From Artemisia argyi (lineage: Eukaryota > Streptophyta > Magnoliopsida > Asterales > Asteraceae), in NCBI GenBank assembly GCA_030686995.1, contig CM060706.1, positions 142,375,505-142,439,504 on the forward strand: DNA of 64,000 nucleotides, written 5' to 3'. A program made the translations under genes and the position numbers. Below are positions 12,890-21,406 of the stretch, piece by piece. Under the pieces are notes generated by a model. It had not been told where the DNA came from and ran no database searches. It worked only from the letters and a program-made list of their open reading frames with translations. How positions within the stretch are numbered: the stretch's first letter is position 1; every line of letters begins with the position of its first letter.

Positions 12890-14050
12890 TTTTTTGAAGC
12901 CTACTGATATCATTGCTGACTTCTTCATCTCCAGAGTGTACCAAGTCCGGCTGTAAAGTAAAGCACAAAGTGTTCAAAGCATAAAAATGAACTCCTCATA
13001 TAGAAGCGTAGAAAAGACTGACCGCACAAACTTCTGCATGTGTTAGCATTGTGGGGGTTAGAATCAAAAACTCATTTAGTTGATAAAAAAGAGAAATTAA
13101 ATTCATGTGAATGGGAAAAAGAGGCACTTACCACGTGTGATGGGTAGATACCAAAGCTATGAATCTCTATGAAAATTCTTTCATCCATGGACATATTACG
13201 ATACTGATAATGATCCTAATGTACATTCTAATGTCATAACATGACTTTCCGACTGGTTACGCACCAGCTCGTTACATGATCTTAATGTACATTCTATCCT
13301 ATAACCGCTTGATGCTTAGCTTATTAAAACTTTGACTTCGATTGCATCAAAAATTTGGATCATTAAGTCGAGCTTCCTCATCATCTCGTGCTTTCTCAAC
13401 TAGCTCCTTTCTTATTTGCTTCCTTTTGTCTTTCTTTATTGCCTTTCGTTTCTCCCTCCGTCTAATGGCTTTTGGTTTTCCCGTCACGAATGGCTTCCGA
13501 TCCTCCATGTTCTCTAGTGTGCCTGGTTTTGTATCATCAGTTTAGCTGGTGGTAAGAGTTAAATCCGTCATTTTCCTAGTGTTTTTCCTATGAATGCTGA
13601 ATAGGATTAGCACCGAAAGAAACAAAAAGGCTTAATACTCGTAATCTTCTAAAAGTATGCATACATGTCTCAATAATAACATTTACTTCTCACATAGATC
13701 GGTCTTTTGAATTGGAATCCTAAAAAGGATTTAGCATTCAGGACAAAAGGGTTTAAGCTACTCTAGTGGCGTGGCTATTATCATTTAATCATGTACGTAT
13801 ATGCAATTAATATACAAATGCCTTTAATGATTAATATATATATGTCAACAATTCAATTTATGACGACTAATTGAAATTCCGTTTGTCTTTCACCTGTGAT
13901 GGGTACAGTCCAAGACTATGAATCTCTATGATAATTATTTCATCCATAGACATGTTACGATACTGATAATGATCCTTAACATGACTTTCTGGCTGGCTAA
14001 GCACCAGCTCGTTACATTATCTTAATGTAGATTCTATCCTGTAATCGCTT
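12890..14050 (-). pseudogene. Captured exons of an unidentified conserved gene, one exon duplicated
   Basis: Minus-strand exon-like blocks inside Helitron F. One exon occurs twice, at ~14000-13905 and ~13205-13132, encoding SMDEIIIIEIHSLGLYPS and SMDERIFIEIHSFGIYPS. The second copy ends at a good donor (GTAAGT). It joins in frame to a block starting at 12950 after TTTACAG, encoding PDLVHSGDEEVSNDISRL. The joined pattern (LE-x-hydrophobic-GLYP..VPDL..acidic) recalls a conserved segment I associate with large plant nuclear proteins of unknown function, but I do not name it. The duplicated segments (13131-13313 and 13889-14052) also share flanking intron sequence, so the duplication arose in genomic DNA. 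Confidence 0.5.
13345..13540 (-). pseudogene. Lys/Arg-rich exon-like fragment in Helitron F
   Basis: An uninterrupted minus-strand reading of about 62 codons ends at a stop near 13345. It encodes a highly basic helix (KPKAIRRREKRKAIKKDKRK.. KELVEKARDDEEARLNDPN). It looks like a nuclear or ribosome-biogenesis type segment and may belong to the same captured gene as its neighbours. There is no clear splice acceptor on its upstream side. Function unknown. Confidence 0.4.
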
Positions 14051-14934
14051 ACTTGACTGATTCATGTATGTATGGTTTAAATGAATACCAGACTTAAACG
14101 TTACAACCAATCTCATAAACCTCAGCCATTGTTCCAACCGATCTCATAAACCTCAGCCATTGACACAAACCTACTTTCAATCTCAGCCATAAAAACAACA
14201 AAATCCTTCATCTATAAATACTAAAAAGCAACAAATCCGCCAAAAATTACAAACATTATATGAAATACAATTTATCATAAGTAATATTTAATTGAGCCAT
14301 TTTATCAAACACTTTATGCTTGTCAAATAAACATAGGCTTTATTGAAGAAAATGCGTCAAATTCATCAAGGACTTTCATCAAACATTTTGGTATGCAAAT
14401 GCGTCACACACTTTATCAAATCAGGGTTGATTTAAAAAAATCAATAATCAAAATCTATAAATGTATACAAAACTGATCCTTATTCATTATATACTTAAAT
14501 TGATTGGCTAACCTAATTCGATTGAATTAGATAAAAAATTAAAAACAAAAATTACCTTAGGATAAATTAATTAAAAAGATACCTTTGATCATTGATGATA
14601 TAACTGGATCATCTCTCTTTGTGTGCTTTTTTGAATCCCACTCAGGAATTTCAACGAAAACAAAATAACAACCAAGAAACCCGATTTTGTAATCGAATTT
14701 ATTGATACCAAGATGCTAAAATAATTTTGTGAAAGATTTTTTTCATGCTCCGGATTATGTTGAAAGAATTGAAATCATACCAGGCTTTTGAAAGTCTTAC
14801 AGATCTTGAATCAAAATTAATTGACTTACTAGGGATTTTGTTTAACCGAATTGATTTCAAACTTTTTGCATTCTTTCTATTATTGGGGAGGTTTCCACGT
14901 GTAGTTTCACACTTGTGCTATATATAGGTTGAGA

Positions 14935-15165
14935 TTTAAAATTCAACCACTAATGTTTTATTAATTACCTCTTATTTTTTTAAGTTTTTATTTTCATAAA
15001 TTTGACACCTATATTTTTATGTGTTTTTTTTATCAATCAAATTCTCCACCAAATTTATTAAAGTTTGACCAAAATCAATTCAATTTTAGTTATATTAGGG
15101 GTGGAGAATGAGTTTATAGCGTTAGTTTGTTTTGGCTCCTTCCGGTCATCGTGAACGCGTGTTTT
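14935..15165. other. Host sequence between Helitron F and element A
   Basis: AT-rich, without a recognisable gene. It ends in GTACG, the target duplication of element A. Its continuation is at 51143 on the other side of the nested stack. Confidence 0.6.
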
Positions 15166-15170
15166 GTACG
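15166..15170. repeat. Target-site duplication of element A, left copy
   Basis: GTACG directly precedes the left LTR. The same five bases follow the right LTR at 51138-51142. The match shows that the two distant LTRs are the ends of one insertion. Confidence 0.85.
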
Positions 15171-16613
15171 TGTTGAAGCGAAAAGTGTACCGCTTTTCGG
15201 GGGTTATTTAAGGCCAAAGTCGAGATTATTTGATCAAATATTGCCCTAAATCGTTCCTTTTGTCATTTTAGGTACTTTTGAGAGGAAGTTTACAAAAGGA
15301 AGCATTTTGGACGTTTTGGAGCGAAAAAGTGCAGAAAACGACAAAGTCTCAAAAGCATGCTGGAAATTGCCTTTGACGGCGTCACAAGTTGTTAGTGACA
15401 GCGTCATGAGTTGACAAAAGGGTGGATAAATCTAATACACGTGACGCGCTAGAGTGTTTTGTGAAGGGGGTTTGACGGCGTCATGTACAAAAATTCCAAG
15501 GCCATCAAGAATTATCATAAAGAGTGACGGCCCAGAGCCCGTATATAGTGACGGCGTCAGAAGTGGATCTAGGCAATACGAGTTTAATTTGGCGGCGAGT
15601 TGACGGCGTCAGACTTAACTCTTGACGCCGTCAGATTGTAAAATCAATATATAGTTTTCTAGTTTTCATTCATTGTGTGCAACTTTGAGGGAATAAAACC
15701 CTAGACGAATTTTCCAGCTATTTGAAGGGTTTCAACCCTTTGTTTCTTCCATGTTCAATTGAAGATAAGTACTTTACCAAATCATTCAATATGTCTATGT
15801 GTTGTTTGATTATATCTTATGCTTGTCTTCTTTTTAACATGCTAGGCTAGGTTTCTTTCGTGTTTGCTTAGATGTAATGAAACCTAGATGTTAATTATTG
15901 GTTGATGGTTTGTTTATAATTGTTGTGGATGAATGAATTCGATGTTAGGCTTAAGAAAACTGGCAGACTTCCAATTGGTAACTTGCTTGAACGTCTTAAG
16001 AAACATGATCGGAGGTGTACTACGATTATTTGGTTATATTTAATGCATAGGTAACTTCCAGGGATACCATGTTAGGAGCTTTTAGTCGGCTCGACATAGG
16101 ATTGAGGTTGAAGCCTATAGAGTTAGGGAAGATCGTACACGGCCTTACGACTAGTATTGAGGAATATAACCCGTCATCCATGCAATTGTAACAAGCTAAT
16201 CAACCGGTAAAAGATATCTAGGGAGTAATGAAATCTAAGTAAACACACTTTCTCTCATTATTGTTTACACCACAATTTAGTTTATGTTTATGTTTATTTT
16301 ATTTTGATTGCATCTTTAGTTAATTGGGTTAGTTGACTAGCAACTAATTCCGCCCACTCCTTCAAAACCCGAGATTTTACTTGCTTTCATTTAAAATATA
16401 AAAATACAAAAAGAATCATCCCTCACCCCTAGACCTAGTTTAGTAGAATTTTAACCCTAGCGAACACTATTCCTAGAGTTGAACGATCAATCCCCTGGTA
16501 CTTGTCACTATACTGTACTACAACGAATAGGTACACTGCCTGGTGGGGATTGCAAGCTTCTCAAGATCCCTTGAGAGGTAAAACCTTTTGCGAGGGTGCA
16601 ATTCCACGCATCA
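15171..16613 (+). repeat. 5' LTR of element A
   Basis: 1,443 bp, begins TGTTGAAGCG and ends CACGCATCA. The left third holds the palindrome array and TATA box (separate entry). The rest is the transcribed leader part. The right end carries a purine/pyrimidine block (TCTCAAGATCCCTTGAGAGG) that is itself an inverted repeat, found in all LTRs of this family in the window. Confidence 0.92.
15374..15656 (+). promoter_or_regulatory. LTR promoter: array of TGACGSCGTCA palindromes upstream of a TATA box
   Basis: Exact 11-bp palindromes TGACGGCGTCA or TGACGCCGTCA occur at 15374-15384, 15473-15483, 15549-15559, 15601-15611 and 15623-15633. There is a one-mismatch copy at 15396-15406 and half copies (TGACG) at about 15442 and 15524. 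A TATATAG element follows at ~15648-15655, about 15 bp after the last palindrome. TGACG is the half-site of TGA-type bZIP factors (as-1-like elements). The array is also present in the 3' LTR of A, in solo LTR B and in both LTRs of D, each time next to TATATATAG. Transcription start is inferred about 30 bp further on. Confidence 0.6.
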
Positions 16614-16619
16614 AGTTTT

Positions 16620-16638
16620 TGGCGCCGCAACCCGGGGA
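16620..16638 (+). other. Primer-binding site of element A (tRNA-Asp type)
   Basis: TGGCGCCGCAACCCGGGGA starts six bases after the LTR. The Athila/Tat lineages of Ty3 elements use the 3' end of tRNA-Asp, whose complement starts TGGCGCCG and ends CGGGGA. The middle differs from the canonical site here and in element D (one base apart), while element C keeps the canonical form more closely. Confidence 0.75.
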
Positions 16639-16785
16639 ATAGTTATTGTCTAGGTTAGAATTTCTTTTTATTAGGTCTACTTGCTAGATTCCTTTCTAGT
16701 AAGAATTTTATTTTATTTTTATAGGTTTTCTTTAGTCTATCTTATTTCTTCGTTCCTTTGTTCATAACCTTTGCCATCCGCCATC

Positions 16786-19006
16786 ATGGAAGGTGGTAAT
16801 CTCTTTGATCCCATCAACCCACCACAACAAAACCACCCACAAAACCCACTACTAGCAAACCAACCTCCTAGACCCTGAACTTTAGGAGAGTACTCCCGTC
16901 CTAGCCACCAAGGCTATCGAAACACCATTGAGCTCACTCAAAGAGCCAATGTGTCTCCCTTGCGATCCGACACCATCCGGTTGGTGCAAAGCGGATGTGC
17001 ATTCCATGGACTTCGTTCCGAAGATCCTAATCAACATCTCAAGGATTTCCTCAAAATAGTAGATTCCATAGACCTTGATGTTGTAACTCGAGAGACGACC
17101 CGATTGCGTCTCTTCCAATTCTCTCTACATGACCAAGCTAGTCAATGGCTTGAGCGTTTACCCGCGGGATCCATCACCTCTTGGGATGATCTCACAACTT
17201 CTTTCCTAGCTCAATTTTTCCCACCGGGGAGAACTACTAAGCTTAGAAATGATATATTGATGTTCCAACAACGTCAAGGTGAAACTCTCTATGAAGCATG
17301 GACTCGTTTCAAGGACTTACTCCAAAAAGTCCCTCATCATGCCATAGATCTTTGGCTCCAAGTCTAAATTTTCTATGACCATATCGATCTCTCCACAAGG
17401 CGAACCATTGACCAATCGGCCAGTGACAAGCTTCGTGATCTAAGTGCGGAAGAATCATGGGAACTCATAGAAGATCTTGCTCTCGATGACAACGAAAGTT
17501 CGAATGATCCCTATGATTTGAACAAAACGGTCAAGGCAATATCTTTGCCTTCGAACAATTCAAGCACAAGACCGTAGGATCATGGAACTTGAAGACCAAG
17601 TCAAGTTTCTCATGAAATCTTACGAAGCTCCTAAACCATCAAGCCAAGTGAACAAAATCACTTCTTCGTGCGAATTATTTAGTGGTCCCCATGACACTCG
17701 TGATTGCATGGAACTCCCCGAACAAGCTTTCGCGGATTATGCATCCTCGCGTACCGACGGAGCGGGAGACAAGTGGTACACTTTCAAACCCGAGCAAAAC
17801 CCTTACAGTGATTCATACAACCCCTCTTGGAAAAATCACCCGAACCTTAGGTGGAAACAAAACCCAAACATGCCCCAAAACAATTCTTCCACTCCACCTA
17901 ATCGATTCCAACCAAACGGTTCACCCTCTAACCGTACTTTCAACAACAATCCTTCCAACAACTATGGTAGTACCAATAATCTTGAAGGATTGATGTCCAA
18001 ATTTATGGCATCTCAAGAGGCCCGTATAGCTAAGTTTGAATCCGAATTCATTCAACAACAAACGGAGATGACCAATAAAATTGACAACTTGTTGAAAACT
18101 CTCAACAACCAAGTGCTAACTACACCAAAGAAGGACACTAGGGACACTAGTAGCGGAACCCAAATTAAGGACCCCTCATCATCTAAACACGTCCACTTTG
18201 TCAATGTAGTTACTATTAAGCCGGTCGCCAGTAATAAGGAAGAAAGTGATACAGATGAGATTAAGGAAGTTGTAGAGAAAAAGGAAGAGGAAGTTGAGGA
18301 AGTAGAACATGTAGAGGAATACTTTGATAAGTTACCCACCAAGGAAGAACGGGAATAACATAAGGATCTATTCGATGACCCCGAGACACCATACGTCCTT
18401 GGTTCACCAATCATAAAAGCGGGTGATCCCTCTAACATTGGGCATATGCATGTATGGAAAGCCTACATCGATCTTAGATCTCTCATAAAAATTATGACTA
18501 GGACCCATTACAATTGGGTAATGAAGAAGCAACTTGGATATAGGATGATGCCCAACACGAGTTGGATGAGTAACTTTGTGGGAAGAGTGAAAGGATTGCA
18601 CGTCTTTGTAGGAAACTTCACATTTGTTACTGATTTTGTGATTGTGGAGGATATTCGTCCGGTAATAGATGGTTGCCTAAGTCAAGTAGTGTTCGGAAAT
18701 CCATTTGTTGAGGCTTCTAAGATGAATTATGACCCATCTCTAGGGATAGTTAGGTTTAAAGATGAGAACGATGAGATAGCTTACCAAATGCCCTATAAGA
18801 TTGAACAATTTCGTCTTTTATCAAACATCGAAAAGGAACACAAGCAAGCAGTCTACTATAGGAGTGATGAGGATAGACGTAGAGGAGTAGACTATGTTAT
18901 GAATAAGATATTTGGTTTTTACAAGGAATGCTTGCAACTAGGTCTGGAATACAAAACCAAGATCGAGGATGACCTAGGAACCGGAACCGATAACGAGGTC
19001 ACGTAA
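16786..19006 (+). pseudogene. Degraded gag with protease-like domain of element A
   Basis: Starts at ATG 16786 and runs in one frame with lesions. TGA at 16876-16878 and TAA at 17365-17367 both look like C-to-T changes of Arg and Gln codons. A ~2-nt deletion near 17567-17572 shifts the frame, and TAA lies at 18356-18358. Residues between the lesions follow the plant Ty3 Gag pattern: GCAFHGLRSEDPNQHLKDFL, RLFQFSLHDQASQWLERLP, FPPGRTTKLRNDILMFQQ. The zinc knuckle region reads CELFSGPHDTRDC, with Phe at the position of the second Cys. The C-terminal third (18380-19006) has a retropepsin-like layout, but the catalytic Asp-Ser/Thr-Gly reads IDLRS. The flap and core part is kept (GRVKGLHVFVGNF, VVFGNPFVEASKM). 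Gag would form the virus-like particle. No reverse transcriptase follows. Confidence 0.88.
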
Positions 19007-19054
19007 TAGCCCATGACTTTGAGTCTAGCTACAAGACTCGTAAATAAAGAAAAA

Positions 19055-19078
19055 TGCTTCTTGGGAGGCAACCCATGT
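19055..19078 (+). promoter_or_regulatory. Conserved TGGGAGGCAACCCAT motif after the gag stop (A)
   Basis: CTTCTTGGGAGGCAACCCAT lies about 50 nt after the gag stop codon. It can fold as GGG-aggcaa-CCC. Equivalent motifs are in D at 39631-39653 (minus, about 48 nt after its stop) and in C at 27043-27065 (minus, about 360 nt after its stop). The role is unknown; packaging or an RNA structural role is conceivable. Confidence 0.5.
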
Positions 19079-19811
19079 TTTATTTGTTTGATTTTATTTG
19101 TTTCCGTATGCATGCTTTACTTTTATTGTTTGTGGATCATGTTTCATACTAAATCTTGAAAATGCTTTACTTTATTGTTTGTCTTAACTTCATAAAAGGT
19201 ATTTCGCAAAAGCTAAGTGTAAGGGAAATCTAAATTTGTTTTTAAAGAACGGAAATTGGACATGAACCACAACAATATTAAATGAACATGTGTATTAGTA
19301 GTTGTTTGAGTCAAATGCTTGTATCGAGTCATAATGATGTTTTGCAGGAAATTTCAGGAATTAAGGCATAAGTTTTTCCAGAAATTTTCCGGAAACTTAA
19401 CATGAGATTTCTGTCAGAACACTCTGACGACGTCAGGAGTAACACTTGACGGCGTCAGGTGTAAAATTCTGGAAATTTTACAAGTTTTGTTTTTCTAACG
19501 GAGTCTTAAAGTTTTTGTTAATTCTTTAGTTTTATAAATTCCAGGAAATCTGCAAACATTCGTTCCACAAGCATTATATCCTTATATATATAGATTGCCG
19601 CCGATTTTACGCAAGGTTGCAATGATTGTTTTCTCAAGTTTAACAGGTTATATTGGACAAGAAGATGATTTATTATTTCGGAAGGGAAGCTTTCAACGTT
19701 CATTTTCTTGGAGGAAGATTTAACCATGTTAACAATTTATCCACATCTGAACGAATCAGGGGAATATTTATTTTCATTCTTTTACCTTATTTACTTTTAC
19801 ATCTTTTTATT

Positions 19812-19851
19812 GAACATTGGGGACAATGTTCAGCTTAAGTGTAAGGGAGGG
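19812..19851 (+). promoter_or_regulatory. Hairpin plus internal polypurine-like tract (A)
   Basis: GAACATTGGGGACAATGTTC (19812-19831) is a perfect 8-bp stem with a 4-nt loop. It is followed after a few bases by AAGTGTAAGGGAGGG. The same arrangement is at 38806-38849 (D, minus) and, with altered outer base pair, at 26725-26766 (C, minus). The terminal polypurine tract lies far downstream, so this is an extra internal copy. Confidence 0.6.
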
Positions 19852-19934
19852 TAAATGATGATACTTTAGAGAATACAATTACGCTTGAGTTTGTTTGTTC
19901 AATAGTAGGTGTGTAATAAAACAAAGAGAAATAC

Positions 19935-21279
19935 TGATGAGGCGAAAAATGATCCGTTTTTAGGGGGTCATTTAAGCCCGAATCCGAATTTATTTGATCA
20001 AATATTGCCCTAAATCGTTCCTTTTGTGATTTTAGGTACTTGGAGAGTGAATTCTGGAAAAGAAGCCATTTTGGACGTTTTTGGAGCATAAAAGTGAAGA
20101 AAACGGCAAAGTCTCAATTTTCCATGCTGGAACAGTACATGAAGGCGTCAAGAGTTACATCATGACGGCATCAAACCCCAAGAATTAAAATCCGTAGCTC
20201 ATGACGGCGTCACACAGGGCGTCAGAAGTAGATCAAGGCCGTCCGAGGAAGTATTTGGCGGCGAGATGACGGCGTCACACCCTTGCTCTTGACGCCGTCA
20301 CCCCGATTTTCCTATATATAGTTTTCTAGTTTTTCACATTAGAAGAGAGAAGTTTTGGTGAAACCCTAAAGACGAATTTGGTGCAACTTTTACAGGTTTT
20401 TCAAGTGTTCCAAACCCTTGATACCTTGCATTGTAATTGAGATAAGTGTTCTTCTAATTCAATCAATATGTCTATGTGTTGGTTGTCTATATCTTGTTCT
20501 TGTCTCAATTCCATTATGTAGGCTAGATCTCTTTTGTGTTTGCTTAGATCTAATGAAACCTAGATGTTGATTATGTGTTGATTACTTGTTTATTTTTGTC
20601 TTGGATGAATGATTTTATATGTTAGGCTTAAGAAAACTGGCAGATCTCCAAATAGTAACATGCTTGAACGTCTTAAGAAACATGAACCGAGGCGTACTAG
20701 GTCTTTATTGGTTGTATTTAATGCATGAGCCACTGTTTACAATCCCTATAGTTGTGCTGGGTCATGGTGTAGGAGGAGATAAGAGCTCATAGAATTGGGG
20801 AGTTATGTATGCCACCCCATGAATGGTATTAAGGAATACAATCCGTCATCCATACAATTATAACAAGTAATTAACGTGTAAAAGATATCTAGGGAGTAGT
20901 GAAATCTAAGTAAACACATTTTCTCCAATTACTGCTCACAACTTTAGTATAATTAGTTTAATTTCATTTTTAGTATTTTATTTTGATTGCATCTTAGTTT
21001 TGGGTTAGTTGAATAGCAACTAATTCCGCCCACTCTTTCAAAACCCGAGATTTTACTTGCTTTCATAAAAATATAAAACCACAAAAATAATCTTCCGTCA
21101 TCTTTAGCACTAGTAATTAGGTTTTCTAATCCTAGCGACACTATTCCTAAGCTGAACGATCAATCCCCCGGTACTTGTCACTATACTATACTACAACGAT
21201 CAGGTACACTGCCTGGTGGGGGTTGTAAGCTTCTCGAGATCCCTCGAGAGGTAAAGCCTGTTGCGATTCCCACACATCA
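19935..21279 (+). mobile_element. Solo LTR B inside element A
   Basis: 1,345 bp from TGATGAGGCG to CACACATCA, flanked by AATAC on both sides (19930-19934 and 21280-21284). It carries three exact TGACGSCGTCA palindromes and TATATATAG, and it is closer to the LTRs of D than to those of A. Element D retains the unoccupied form of the site (GTATT on the plus strand at 38726-38730), so B is an insertion. A single LTR with an intact target duplication is the product of recombination between the two LTRs of a former full element. Confidence 0.9.
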
Positions 21280-21406
21280 AATACTTGTTAGTGCAATTTT
21301 AGCGCCAAATTTAAAATTTTTTTACAACATTTAGGAGTGAAGCTTTAGCCTTAATAAGCGTCTCATGGATAGGAGTTGTATAACTAGCACAAAAACCATA
21401 CCACTC
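21280..21406 (+). other. Element A 3' domain, second segment
   Basis: Short stretch between solo LTR B and element C. It is homologous to the minus strand of 38606-38730 in element D. It ends in CACTC (21402-21406), the target duplication of element C. Confidence 0.85.

Larger units (their letters stand above)
8616..14934 (-). mobile_element. Helitron F, non-autonomous, with captured gene fragments
   Basis: On the minus strand the element starts with TC (TCTCAACCTATATATAGCAC) at 14934, preceded by a host A. It ends at 8616 with a perfect 5-bp hairpin (CGCCC-ATC-GGGCG), ten bases, CTAG, then a host T. That is the Helitron signature: no target duplication, insertion between A and T. The 3' end closely resembles that of Helitron E (42500-49604), as does the 5' CTATATA block, so both belong to one family. 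No Rep/helicase gene is present, so replication must be supplied in trans. The 6.3-kb interior carries spliced fragments of at least two host genes on the same strand: NTRC at 11095-12330 and an unidentified gene at about 12890-14050. A short direct repeat lies at 14106-14163. Confidence 0.75.
19007..19934 (+). other. Non-coding 3' domain of element A, first segment
   Basis: No ORF. It holds several modules shared with D and partly with C: the GGCAACCCAT motif at 19055-19078, a TAAGTGTAAGGG tract near 19215, a lone TGACGGCGTCA palindrome at 19447-19457, and the hairpin plus purine tract at 19812-19851. It is interrupted at 19930-19934 (AATAC) by solo LTR B and resumes at 21285. Confidence 0.75.

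Noticed and set aside
15171..21279. A complete 6.1-kb element with LTRs at 15171-16613 and 19935-21279
   Set aside because: The two LTRs belong to different subfamilies, and 19935-21279 has its own AATAC duplication. The 15171 LTR pairs with 49704-51137 through GTACG.
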